Below, one piece after another: positions 54,034 to 64,000 of a stretch of 64,000 nt of DNA. The stretch is from contig NC_063072.1 of assembly GCF_022605165.1 (NCBI RefSeq), positions 1,178,001-1,242,000 on the forward strand. Reading direction: 5' to 3'. The notes under the pieces are model-generated. The model had not been told where the DNA came from and ran no database searches. It saw only the letters and a list, made by a program, of their open reading frames with translations. The DNA is from Purpureocillium takamizusanense (lineage: Eukaryota > Ascomycota > Sordariomycetes > Hypocreales > Ophiocordycipitaceae). The position numbers and the translations under genes are program-made. Each line of letters begins with the position of its first letter. Position 1 is the first letter of the stretch.

Positions 54034-56661
54034 ATGGACTCGACAATGGCCGCGCGGCCACGGCCACGGCCGGCTCACACCCAGGGAACTACGCGCTGCG
54101 CGTACACGAAAGACGGCTCGCGCCTCGTCACCGTTGGCTCCAACAACACGATCCGCCTCTACAAGACAGGCTCCGACGGCGAGCCCATCAACATCGATGA
54201 CTGCCAGGAGCAAAATGTCGCCATGGCCGCGGGCGACGAATTCTTCGTTGTCGGCTCCGAGGATGGCACCGTAAGCCTCTACTCGCTCGCCACGGCCAAC
54301 TTTGAGCGCTTCCTACTGCGCACGTCGCTGCCCATTCGAGATGTCGCCCTGTCGGCGGATGGCAGGTGGTGCGCCGTGGCCAGCGATGAGCTGAGCGTCA
54401 AGATTGTCAATACGGAAAACATCACCGAGGTGAAGACGCTGCGCGAGCATAACCGTGCCGCCAGACACGTTAGCTTCGATCCCAAGGGCGTCCTCGCGAC
54501 CGTCTCGTGCACTGACGGCATCATCTACGTATACTCTCTGACTTCAGACGAGCCCGAACTGATACGGAAAGTGGATGGGATCATCGGTGCCGCCGATGCC
54601 GAGTCCGAAGTGTCGACTCGAGCTATCTGGCACCCTGACGGGAGGGCCTTTGCTGTGCCGACGCCGACGAGGGATATCCAAGTCATCTCCAAGAACGACT
54701 GGGAAAAGCAGCGACGCTTTGCTGACGGTCACCTGGCTGACGTCACATCTATTTCATGGTCTCCCAATGGCGCAATGCTGGCCACGGCGGGCAAGGACGG
54801 CAAGGTTCTCGTCTGGGAGACCAAGTCTCAGAGCGTCATCCAGCGCTACGATTACTCCAACGTCCTCGATCTGGCATGGCACCCCACGAACAACATACTC
54901 TCATTCACGACGTCGGACGGAGAGGTTTACATATATCCCGACTTCTTGTCCGACCAGTTCTCACCCTTGCTCAAGCTGTCCAAGCAACCGGCGCCCTTCA
55001 TCCACGATCCCCTCTCTGAGATCTCTGGCAACAGACGGCCTGTGCCGCAGAATGGCCCAAAAGATCCAGGATTACCGTCCAGACCGCGGCGCGAGTCATT
55101 GGGGAGCCTCGACTCCTTCCTGGGTGAGCACGGTTACGAGGATGAGGACGACTTCGTCGTTGATGACGACGGTGCCGGATATACCACCGGCACCAAACGT
55201 GGCCGTGAAGAGGACGAAGATCATTTGGGGGAGCACTCGAGCAAGCGCATGCATCTAATGAAGCCGCGCTACCATGAAGCATTTCAGCCTGGGTCGACGC
55301 CGTGGCGTGGAAACCGCAAATACCTCTGTCTGAACCTCATCGGCTTCGTTTGGACTGTCGACCAAGACGCTCACCACACCGTCACTGTCGAGTTCTATGA
55401 TCACGAATTCCAGCGCGATTTCCACTTCACCGACACCTTTCTCTACGACAAGGCGTGCCTCAATGAGCACGGCACACTCTTCTCCAGCCCACCAAAGGAC
55501 GACAGCCCGGCCTACCTATTTTACCGTCCCCACGAGAGCTGGACTCAGCGTTCCGACTGGAGGACAGAGCTCCCCAAAGGCGAAACAGTGATGGCCATGT
55601 CCTTGAGCGAGTCATTTGTGACAGTCACCACGAGTGCCAACTATGTGCGAGTCTTCACACTGTTCGGTATGCCGTATCGGGTGTACCGCCCTAAAAGCGC
55701 ACCCATGGTGACGTGCGCCAGCTTCAGGGACTACGTCCTTACGGTCGGCAACGGGCCTGTCGGTGCGGATGGAACTTCGCGCCTCCTGTACAGCATTGAA
55801 AACGTGAAGCGCGATGAGATTTGCCAGAACGAAGACACAGTGGCTCTTCCAGAGGGCGCCACGCTCAAGAGCGTGTTCTTCTCTGACCAAGGGGTAAGTG
55901 TATCATGGGTCGTGGGGGATATGGAAGCTACTGTAGCTGACACCTTGACGCAGGATCCATGCATATACGACTCGACAGGCACCTTGCTGACGCTGCTTCA
56001 TTGGCGGCAACCATCGCGAGCATCATGGGTGCCGTTGCTGGACACCAAGCTATTACCGCGTCTCGCGTCGGGACGAAAACTCGAGACGTATTTTCCCATT
56101 GCAGTTGCCGACGGCAAGTTTCACTGCATCATCCTCAAGGGAGGAGACCAATACCCCTACTTCCCGCGACCGTTGCTCTCCGAGTTTGAATTCTCCGTCC
56201 CGCTAGGATCTCCGCTTATGGAGAAGGCACGCAAAGAAGGCGAGAACGGGAGCGGAGATGAGGACCGCATGCGAGACGATGAAGACGAGAGCGGTGACGA
56301 GGACGAGGGTGAGAAGGAGAGGAGGCGGCTCGAGCAGGAGTTCATGTTGAAGGACGTGCTGGCCGCGCAGCTCCGGGACCGCGTCGACGCCGGCAGCGGC
56401 CACGGCCAGCGGTCGCTGCTCTCGCGCGTCGAGCTCGAAATTGACAAGACGCTGCTGCAGCTGCTGGCGGTTGAGTGCCGCGAGGGCGAGGACAGGGGCA
56501 TGCGGGCGCTGGAAATGGTGGGACTGATGCGCGACAGGACGGGCCGCATGATGGAGGCGGCCGGCAAGGTGGCCGACCGGTACGGGCGATCGGTGCTGGG
56601 CGACAAGATTCGCGAGCTCGGCGAGAAGAGGGTGGCCGGGATGCAGGACGACGACTTTTAA
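54034..56661 (+). CDS. MCL1: Replisome hub Mcl1/SepB (Ctf4/AND-1 orthologue)
   Basis: Two exons, 54034-55893 and 55954-56661, 855 aa. The 60-nt intron (GTAAGT..GACGCAG) has no stop and is a multiple of three, so the unspliced frame reads straight through it. Splicing joins SDQG to DPCIYDSTGTLLTL, which fits the family. The protein links the CMG helicase to DNA polymerase alpha and aids sister-chromatid cohesion. Seen: an N-terminal WD40 propeller (about 15-310) with blades such as LVTVGSNNTIRLYKTGSDG and MLATAGKDGKVLVWETKSQ, an acidic linker with a basic KRGRE stretch, the SepB/Ctf4 second propeller (about 400-690; LCLNLIGFVWTVDQDAHHTV) and a charged helical bundle at the C-terminus. The Ctf4-type HMG box of animal AND-1 is absent, as in fungi. 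Confidence 0.94.
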   Translation: MDSTMAARPRPRPAHTQGTTRCAYTKDGSRLVTVGSNNTIRLYKTGSDGEPINIDDCQEQNVAMAAGDEFFVVGSEDGTVSLYSLATANFERFLLRTSLPIRDVALSADGRWCAVASDELSVKIVNTENITEVKTLREHNRAARHVSFDPKGVLATVSCTDGIIYVYSLTSDEPELIRKVDGIIGAADAESEVSTRAIWHPDGRAFAVPTPTRDIQVISKNDWEKQRRFADGHLADVTSISWSPNGAMLATAGKDGKVLVWETKSQSVIQRYDYSNVLDLAWHPTNNILSFTTSDGEVYIYPDFLSDQFSPLLKLSKQPAPFIHDPLSEISGNRRPVPQNGPKDPGLPSRPRRESLGSLDSFLGEHGYEDEDDFVVDDDGAGYTTGTKRGREEDEDHLGEHSSKRMHLMKPRYHEAFQPGSTPWRGNRKYLCLNLIGFVWTVDQDAHHTVTVEFYDHEFQRDFHFTDTFLYDKACLNEHGTLFSSPPKDDSPAYLFYRPHESWTQRSDWRTELPKGETVMAMSLSESFVTVTTSANYVRVFTLFGMPYRVYRPKSAPMVTCASFRDYVLTVGNGPVGADGTSRLLYSIENVKRDEICQNEDTVALPEGATLKSVFFSDQGVSVSWVVGDMEATVADTLTQDPCIYDSTGTLLTLLHWRQPSRASWVPLLDTKLLPRLASGRKLETYFPIAVADGKFHCIILKGGDQYPYFPRPLLSEFEFSVPLGSPLMEKARKEGENGSGDEDRMRDDEDESGDEDEGEKERRRLEQEFMLKDVLAAQLRDRVDAGSGHGQRSLLSRVELEIDKTLLQLLAVECREGEDRGMRALEMVGLMRDRTGRMMEAAGKVADRYGRSVLGDKIRELGEKRVAGMQDDDF

Positions 56662-59600
56662 GCACCCCCCCCTTCTTTTCTTTCATGCTCCCCTTTTCGC
56701 CTTCTCTCAATCAAGCTCAGAGACGGACAGAGAGGCGCTCTCGGGGGGAACGGTCCTGGGGTGGCACAGCATGAGTCTGGGGCCGGGCTGGCACTACAAT
56801 TCATATATACGTACATATCCAGCTGCGAGGTGAGCAGCTGATAATCTGGGTACTTTACGTTTGTGACCCTTGTTCCTCGCTGGGTTTCCGGAGCCTAGCT
56901 TGCAACCTCGATGGCGGATATCATTCAGGCGATGACGCCCGAGCTACAGGATCTCTCTAAGGGTCACGGTATGGTACGAAATAAAGGCAGCTTCTCGTTA
57001 GGAACATGCCGACACGGTGACGAGCCACCCGTGTTTTGAACCAACGGAAGCTGTGCTGTAGTCGGCTTGGTGCTTGGAGTCAGCAAGACGGATCACTAAG
57101 CGGGCTTTGAGAGCACAAGGTTTCCACTACTTCGTAGCCCCCTTTCCTGCCTGACGTGCTGCAGCTGCAGGCAAGCAGCCTGGTGATGACATTTTCTGGG
57201 GAACCCGCATAGTACTGCAGCGAGCGGTGGGTATCCGATGCATGATGAGGCCCAGCTGTTGCGTAGATGATGCACTGAGAGGTAAACGCTCGTTCGCGCG
57301 CCCGCGAGCCCACACGCACACTGACGCGCAGTCGCATCAAGACTGCTAGCGTCGTCGGGCGTCGTCGCCGAGCGGCGGTGGTGGCGGCGGCACCCTGAGC
57401 CCGGAGCGGCAAGCTGCTGGGGCGCGGAGGACTACCGTGTTTGGCAGCGGAGGCTGAGCTAAAGCCAGCCCGTGGATCGTGAATGATGCCATTTTGCCCT
57501 GGCTGTGTCACCTCGCAAGCCCAGGCGTTGGTGGACAGTGCAAGTAACCGGCGCGACGTGGCTTGCCAGCCTCGGCCGGGGCAAAAGGTTCTGGGCCCCC
57601 TCGAACGCGGGTGCAGCGGACAGGAACGCTGACGATTTGAGGTCGCCGAAGACGACGGATAGGGATGGCCGTGGCTACGCGTGGCATGCGAGTGGCTTGC
57701 CGAATCGTCGCTGAACCTCCGTTCGTCGGGTCGGCATGGCGGAAGAACCAGGCTGTTGTCGCCAGACTTAAGGCCGGCGAAGGGAACTTGGGAACTTGGA
57801 AAAAGCGAGTTCGAAGCTCGACACGAATGGACGTGCCGCGTCAAAGGTGGGCCACGGGCCCGTCCTGCGGCGGCGGGATGGAACCCATTTGATGCAACGC
57901 CGCCGACGACACCTATTGTGCAGTATACGTACTACGTACCTAGGTAGGTGCTTGCGCGTGTGGTCGACGCGTACCAATGCAATGGTGAGACACGGGCTCG
58001 ACGCCGTGCTTCCAAAGCTCCGAGAAGGGCCCCAGAAGCTTTGCAGCATGCTGAGCCGTGCTGGTGTTGGAGCATGAGAAGGGCATGTATGGGCTCATTG
58101 CCCGCTGACTGGCACGGCGCCACACGCCGAGTAACTTATTAGGGTGCGCCCAAACGGTCAAGCTCAGCGGCCAAGGCACCCTGCCTGGATTAAGTGTGGG
58201 TGTGTACCTGGTAGACGAGCAGGCGGCGTCAGATTGAGTCGGCAACCGCGGTTCGCCCGGGTGGTGATGATCCATCGTCAATGGTGGTGCACCATCGAAG
58301 CGCCTGGCATTGTTGCTACTCGCCGACGGGAACGAGGACGGGGACAAGGACGGGGACGGGGGTGGCTGCGAAGCAAGGCAAGTACGGGGAGGAGCAGTAG
58401 CGTGAGACGGCAGCGGCAGTGGTGTGGTCACATCCACCCTCATACAGGATGAGTCGGGAGCATGTGTCGTCGGAGAAGATCAGGAGAAAAAGCAAAGATG
58501 AAAAGAAAAGGAAGCAGAGACGCAGAGGATTTGAGCCCGTCCCGAGGCCACGGCGGACCCAATGGGGGGGGAGGGGGGGGTCCAGAGCCATCCATGGATG
58601 TACGAAGTACAGAGGGGTTGTACTTTACAGTACACGTAAGTGCCGACCTGACCATGGACTAGGAGGAAAGGGCCACCGCCATCTTGCGCGGGAGCCTTCC
58701 TTCAATGCCGTGGATGGCGTTTCGATCTGTGGAGAGGTTGGTTGCGAAGGTACTTACTTAGGTACCTAGGCACCAAAGTACAGTACGGGATAGGCACTGA
58801 AGAGAGTCGTGCAGTTTGAGAGGTGCTGGCAATCCACACATGTACGTACAAAGCACTGTACAGTCTGTAAGGTACTGGAGTTGCACATGCGAACGGATCT
58901 ATCTGTTCGTGCTGGCCAGACAGATCTGCCGTTGGGGGTTGGGATGTTGGCTCGGCCTGGTTCGCTGCCAGGCGGATCAACGTCCGTGCGTCTTCTTCCA
59001 TTCGCGGTTTCCGCATCGAGTACACGGGCGTGACGCGACGGACGAGACAAGATGACAGCGGCGTACTAGGGCGCCCAGGGCCTGCATGATTACATGATTA
59101 CTACTAGTACTAAGTAAACCGACGAGGCCTATTTGTGTTGCTTTGACTCGACTCCAGGAAAAGGGCAGCTCCGGCTAGAGCCGTCCGAGGAGAGTATTGG
59201 GGGCGGCCAGGCTACTAATCCCGTCACGTCACGTCAGACACGTACTTATGTACTTTGTAAATTCCTCCCGGAAAGGGATCTCCAGTCGGCGTTGGATATA
59301 TTGATGCACTTTCGAGCCTCGTCTCGTCTGGCGCTGCCGGGCCGGCGCTCCCAGAAGCCCGTCACCCTATCACCTGCCCGAGCAGGGGCCCCCGCCTTGC
59401 CTTGCCTTGCCTTTGACACGTAAGTACGTACTTGGATCCGAGGACCAAAAGCCACAATGTACCTTACAGAGGTGCAGTACGTACTAACCTTTCATGGTGC
59501 GCTGGTGTTGCGCCTCTGCTGTCTGCATCAGCGTTCGGGCGCTGCTGCGCGCGCGCATGGTCCACGAGCCAATCTCCGCCACCGCGGCCAGGCTCCCCCG

Positions 59601-60808
59601 TTGTTCGCCCGTGCTTGCTGGCGTTGGATCAGACGGGATTTGTTCCAGGTTCTGGGGGTATACGCCAGAGGCAGCGCACCACCCTCTTTCCACGGCACAA
59701 GAGGCTGCTGCGTCCACTGGTGAGCACGCACGCACGCGCCCCCCCCCTTCCTGCGAGGTACTGCATGGCGACTGCTGACTGCAAAGTAGACAACTGTCAA
59801 TGCCGCGGCATGCGCGCCCAGCGGCCATTGCGCGTCATGGGCGGACAGAGAGGCTGACGCGTACGAGGCTTTTCTCGCCCGTCCGTGGAGACTTGATGAA
59901 CATGACTGTGCGGGACCCTTGCTTTTTAGTTTGTGATGCATCCAAGTATTCGTACAACATTGTATTGTACGAAATAGCCCATGGTAATAAGGCGTCCCAG
60001 ACAAGCAAGAGTGTACTACAGGTAGGTAGGATGGTAGGTAACTTTGTAGGTACACGTATACCCACTGTACTGTGTCAGTTGGATTCTGAACCATGGCCAC
60101 AGACCTGTCGGGCGGTTTTCTTTAGTACGTGGTCCGGCACCGTCAGTGGGTGAGACCTTCCAATTGGAAGGTTCGCAAAACCCCCAGTTTTAGTCTGAAT
60201 CTGCACCGTTGTTCCACCTGCGCCTGCTGCTGCACCTGCTGCACCACCGCCCAGCCAGCTCCGACTCCAGCCCCAGCTGCCACCTGTGGAAACGTCTGTT
60301 CCACCAACCTCCTAAGGTATTCAAGGTCTGGAGGGTAGCTCCTGCCCTCGCCAGTGGCCAGCGCCCGCCCACAAGTGCAGCAGCCCCGTCACCCCACCCC
60401 CCTATAAGGTAAGGTACCCAGCTCCACCGTCTGCGCAGCCCAGCCATCCATGGCCAGACAGCTCCCAAGGAAGGCCCATAAAAACAAGGAGAGAGGAACC
60501 TGAACCTACCTAGGAGATGGAGGCCAGGCCAACCCAGGTAGGTGTGTCCGCGTTAGTAGTTACCTGTGCTCTGGGAACTGCTTGCCGCCAACCAGAGTCC
60601 CTTTCTCCACTGCTCGGTGCTCGTGCTGCTGCTCATGGCATGGATGCTGGTGCTTCCCCGTCCTCGTAGTGGTGCTGCAGCTGGAGCTTATCTCGACGAA
60701 ACTGGTCCAGCGGGAAAGCAGCAACCTGTCGCTGCTCGTCGATTCGTCACTCCTCCTCCACCACCCTCCCATTCCCGCCATCCCCTCTGCTCTCCCCTCC
60801 TGTCCTGT

Positions 60809-60832
60809 CTGCTGCTGCTGCTGCTGCTGCTG
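60809..60832. repeat. (CTG)8 microsatellite
   Basis: Eight uninterrupted CTG units, about 1.06 kb upstream of the HSF-type gene's ATG, possibly inside its leader. Confidence 0.9.
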
Positions 60833-61040
60833 CTCGACTCGGTATAGCAACTGCTGCTGCGCTGTGTTCGCCGTCTCCGCACATCCATCCGCCACCTGCC
60901 CTCCCCTCTCAGGACGGACGACGACCACCACAAGTGCTCCAACCCTCCTCCTTTTGGGTGCGCCTCCCGCCCACTTCGTCCAGCCCAGCCCAGCCCGGCC
61001 AGCCAGCCAGCCCGGCCCATACCCTACTTACCTTCCCATC

Positions 61041-61072
61041 CACCACCACTACTACCACCACCACCACCACCA
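61041..61072. repeat. CAC/CTA trinucleotide-rich tract
   Basis: Imperfect run of CAC with CTA interruptions, in the same C-rich leader-like region as the CTG repeat. Confidence 0.8.
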
Positions 61073-61890
61073 TCCCGATTCCCCGTCCCCCATCCACCCC
61101 CAATCTCTCCGCTTGCGCCCGCACTCTCAATCCAGCAACCGCCGCCTTCGCAGCTGCGTCCGCTGCCTCCCCGGGAAATTTGCCTGCGCTTTTCGCTGTC
61201 TCCGGCAGAAAAACGGGGGTTCATGCCTCGACATAGGTAATCGCAAGACCATCATCCATCCAAAATTCGTCCCAGATACAACGACACGTCCCCCCAACCT
61301 CCGGCATCGATCATCGTCATCGCATCAGCCACCCGCACCCATTGTGCTGGCAGTGCTACCTTGGGGACCTGCTACCTACCCAGCGCACAGGCTCCGCTCG
61401 TTGCTGACACAGCACCTCGTTGCGCGCACCTCCTCCCAGACTCGGCCGACTTGCGCCCGCAACACCAGCTCTTCTAGAAGCCGAACTCCCAGGGAAGCCT
61501 CTGCGAACCACACGCGAGCGCCCGCGAGCCTGACGCTGCACTGCGCCCGAGTCTTGGCCTCCGTCCGGATATCTTCTTGCCATTGCCATTGTCTCCTTCG
61601 TCTGCAACGCCTCGGCGCGGTCCCCTCCCCGCCCCCCCTGCCTATTGCGCGCCCCCGCCCACCTCCTCGTCGCCTCCGAACGGGCAGCTGCGCACAGTGG
61701 ATATGAGGTGAGCCCTCGCTTGTCGCACCACCGCGATCGCCGTAACGGCGCATTCAACCTCCCATCTCGTCACCGTTCCAGGGTCGCTAGATCACTGACG
61801 TGATTGGCATCCCGCAGCGCACTCGGCCGCGACGCCTGAGCTTCCTAGACCGTCCCGAACCCTCCGCTGCGCATTCGGCACACAGAGTCA

Positions 61891-63791
61891 ATGGGTGCCC
61901 GCGTCGTTCCAGTCTCCGCGCCAGCCGCCAGCATGTCCTCGACCGGCCACGGGGGTGATTCCATGGACATCACCTCCCCGTCCAACAAGATGTCTCCCAC
62001 GAACAATGAACCCAACGGAAAGCCCGTCGCGCAGGCGCAGGCCAGCAACTCGTCGCCACCCGAGCAATCTCCATCGGGCTCCTCGAGCATGCCAGCCCCT
62101 CCGCCTGCTGCTGCCGCCGTGCACCAGCCAAAGATTGTCCAAACCGCCTTTATACACAAGCTTTATAAGTGAGAAACGCCTCGTCGACCTGGCGTTGATA
62201 CACTTTGGCACTACTGACACGGTTTCAAACCAGCATGCTCGAGGACAATAGCATCCAGCACTTGATATCGTGGTCTGCCAATGCCGAGAGCTTCGTAATG
62301 TCCCCCTCGGCCGACTTTTCCAAGGTCTTATCGTACGCCATCCTAATTCTGCGACGACTCAAGTCATTCTCTCACCCTTATTGACAGGCAATACTTCAAA
62401 CACACCAACATCTCATCGTTCGTTCGCCAGTTGAACATGTATGGATTTCACAAAGGTGAGCTGTGAGAATCACGAACCGTGGCCTTGCCCACCTGACCGT
62501 CATTTGTAGAACGCGACGTCTTTCACACGGGAAACCCAGATACCACGCTGTGGGAATTCAAGCATGGAAATGGAAACTTCAAACGGGGTGACCTGATGGG
62601 TCTGCGCGAGATCAAACGCCGCGCAAGTCGACATGCGCTCGTTCACAGGGAAAGCAACTATCCCAAGCAGTCCTCGTCGCAGCCCGGCACGCCGGCCGAG
62701 CCGGCTCCGCCACCAGCCGAAGGTTCGGAGGCGAGGCTGGCCCACCTCGAGCACTCCCTTTATGACTTGAGCAGTCGCCTTCAGCGCAGCGAAGAAAACG
62801 CTCATTATATGCATGTCAAGAACCAAGCGGCCATGGACACAATCAACAGACTGCTCCACTTCAATCAGGAACTCTCACGAGCAGTCCTGTCACTCGTCCC
62901 GGCCGAGAGCCCCGCGCACCGTGATGGTAAGCCCTAGACCCAGCCCATGTTGATGACTAGCGGCTAACGCGCGATCCAGTTGTGGCATTGCAAGGCGAGA
63001 TGCAAAGACAGTCCGACGTGTTGCGAACATTTGACGAATCGCATGAAGCACCGTATACCAGCAGACAACAGTACTTCGGCACAGTCGAAAACGCGCCTGT
63101 GTCGCCCAGGCAGCTGCCGCAGGACGATGCCAGGCGGCAAGGGGGTCTCACGGTGCCACAGCCTCGCGGCCAGCCACTTTACCGGCCAACGGTGCCGTCC
63201 AGCCTATCTATTGGCGCGCGACGTTATGGCTCCATTGGCGGCGGGAGTACAACACAGTCGTCGCCACTGCGAAATGCCGCGCCCCCGCCGCCTCCGGCTC
63301 CGCATCCCCTCTCCAACGTGGAACCACATCCCGCCAGCCTCGGCCGACGACATACCGCTGCCGACATTCGCGCACATGGCTGGCAACCGGGTCCCTCTCC
63401 GTTCTCGGCGTCGAACCCGCCGTCAGCTCCCTGGCCTTCGTCCCCCAGTCGCGTGCCTCAAGAGGATCAGAGGATACGGGAATCCTTGTCCACATACTCG
63501 CTGCAGGCGGCATCGCATCCACACTCACTGTCTCGCCCAACCACTCCACCACCAGGGCCTCATGTCGCAAATGGAGGAGGCAACAACGGAGCGGACACCT
63601 TCGGCACGTGGTCCTGGGGCGCGGCAGTTAACAGAGATGGGAAAGGACTAGGACTCAAGGACTCATCGGCACCTCCGACGCGGAGGGGTAGCATGGCCCA
63701 TATTCTGAACCCCAGCGATACGGCCGAACGATCCGACGAGGACGAGGACCCGCGAGGAGACGATGATCGGAAACGGAAACGGATGCAATAG
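61891..63791 (+). CDS. HSF-type DNA-binding transcription factor (Sfl1-like)
   Basis: Five exons: 61891-62168, 62234-62332, 62388-62455, 62510-62926 and 62980-63791 (557 aa). The HSF winged-helix domain is rebuilt across three introns at about residues 85-190: FIHKLYNMLEDNSIQHLISW, ESFVMSPSADFSKVLS, QYFKHTNISSFVRQLNMYGF, HTGNPDTTLWEFKHGNGNFK. The recognition helix SSFVRQLNMYGF is canonical. A coiled coil follows (SEARLAHLEHSLYDLSSRLQ and on), then a long Pro/Ser-rich tail ending in basic DDDRKRKRMQ, possibly a nuclear-localisation signal. The GNGNFKRG wing and the short coiled coil point to the Sfl1/Hsf2 branch rather than Hsf1. A second ATG lies at 61933; the first was chosen as the longer frame. 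Small introns (53-65 nt) are all GT-AG. Confidence 0.93.
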
Positions 63792-64000
63792 TCGTCGTGT
63801 CTCTTCCAGATGGCACCAAGCCAGGGTGGCGCACGAGGGTCAAAAATATAGCTACGATCGGGGCGTCGACGTGGATCTCATAGCTTGAAGCGGCTGCGAT
63901 TTTTTTGGTTTTGTTTTGGATACTCCACTCGCGAGACGTGCTTTGGTGCTGTCTCGGTACCCAGGATGCGTTGGAAAAAGGATATATTTACAAGCACAAT

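Larger units (their letters stand above)
56662..61890. other. Gene-poor region upstream of the HSF-type gene
   Basis: No gene supported in 5.2 kb. It contains TACCTAGGTA-type palindromes near 57937 and 58759, a TAGGTA cluster at 60015-60055, a (CTG)8 microsatellite at 60809-60832 and a CAC-rich tract at 61041-61072. The final 1.2 kb is C-rich and looks like a long promoter/leader for the transcription-factor gene. A 374-codon frame there (60582-61706) is low-complexity and not called. Confidence 0.5.

Noticed and set aside
60582..61706. 374-codon open frame upstream of the HSF-type gene
   Set aside because: Mostly Cys/Ser/His/Pro runs caused by CTG and CAC repeats in a C-rich leader.
1..64000. 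tRNA genes
   Set aside because: I looked by eye for GGTTCRANYCC-type B boxes on both strands. The few partial matches (near 2605, 31545, 63410) lacked an A box or a foldable cloverleaf.
1..64000. Transposons, RIP-mutated repeats or CRISPR arrays
   Set aside because: No transposase or reverse-transcriptase motif, no AT-rich TpA-heavy blocks and no regularly spaced repeats were seen. CRISPR is not expected in a fungus.

Overview
The window is nuclear DNA of a filamentous ascomycete, most likely a Sordariomycete and probably Hypocreales. Most genes carry short introns of about 48-120 nt with GT..AG ends and CTAAC/CTGAC-type branch points. Start sites have pyrimidine-rich leaders, codon choice is GC-biased, and the protein set is fungal: Ypt1, Lsm1, Vps20, Mcl1/SepB, a gastric-mucin-like protein and a CYP52-like P450. 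I saw no transposon, CRISPR array, rRNA or convincing tRNA.

Layout. 1-6.1 kb: gene-poor. 6.1-7.9 kb: amino-acid permease (+). 10.2-12.1 kb: CYP52-like cytochrome P450 (-). 13.4-15.0 kb: mitochondrial succinyl-CoA ligase beta subunit (+). 18.0-18.3 kb: a small orphan protein behind a TATA box (+). 19.3-31 kb: compact gene block with fructosamine-kinase-like protein (+), Vps20/ESCRT-III (-), Rix7-like double AAA ATPase with a degenerate first ATPase domain (+), cytochrome c (-), mitochondrial membrane protein (+), exosome subunit Rrp42 (-) and arginyl-tRNA-protein transferase Ate1 (-). 31-35.2 kb: gene-poor, with small tandem repeats. 35.2-46.2 kb: Nudix hydrolase of the Aps1/DIPP type (+), Lsm1 (+), a probable mitochondrial protein (-), Ypt1/Rab1 (+) and a 972-aa gastric-mucin-like protein (-). 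46.2-52.3 kb: gene-poor. 52.3-56.7 kb: divergent pair of a WD40 protein (-) and Mcl1/Ctf4 (+). 56.7-61.9 kb: gene-poor. 61.9-63.8 kb: HSF-type transcription factor (+).

The genes are mostly housekeeping and do not form one pathway or a secondary-metabolite cluster. The best signals are at the control and gene-structure level. Two CCAAT boxes lie between the divergent cytochrome c and mitochondrial-membrane-protein genes. An 18-bp perfect palindrome made of two ACGCGT (MCB) boxes lies upstream of the replication gene MCL1, and a perfect TGACGTCA lies upstream of the fructosamine-kinase-like gene. Two GC-AG introns (P450, VPS20) are supported by reading frame and protein conservation. Exon models were built by hand from splice signals and frame; in most genes the summed exon lengths come out as an exact multiple of three. 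Two gene starts or junctions (ATE1, and the gene at 38.6-39.6 kb) could not be settled. I found no clearly new multi-gene system.
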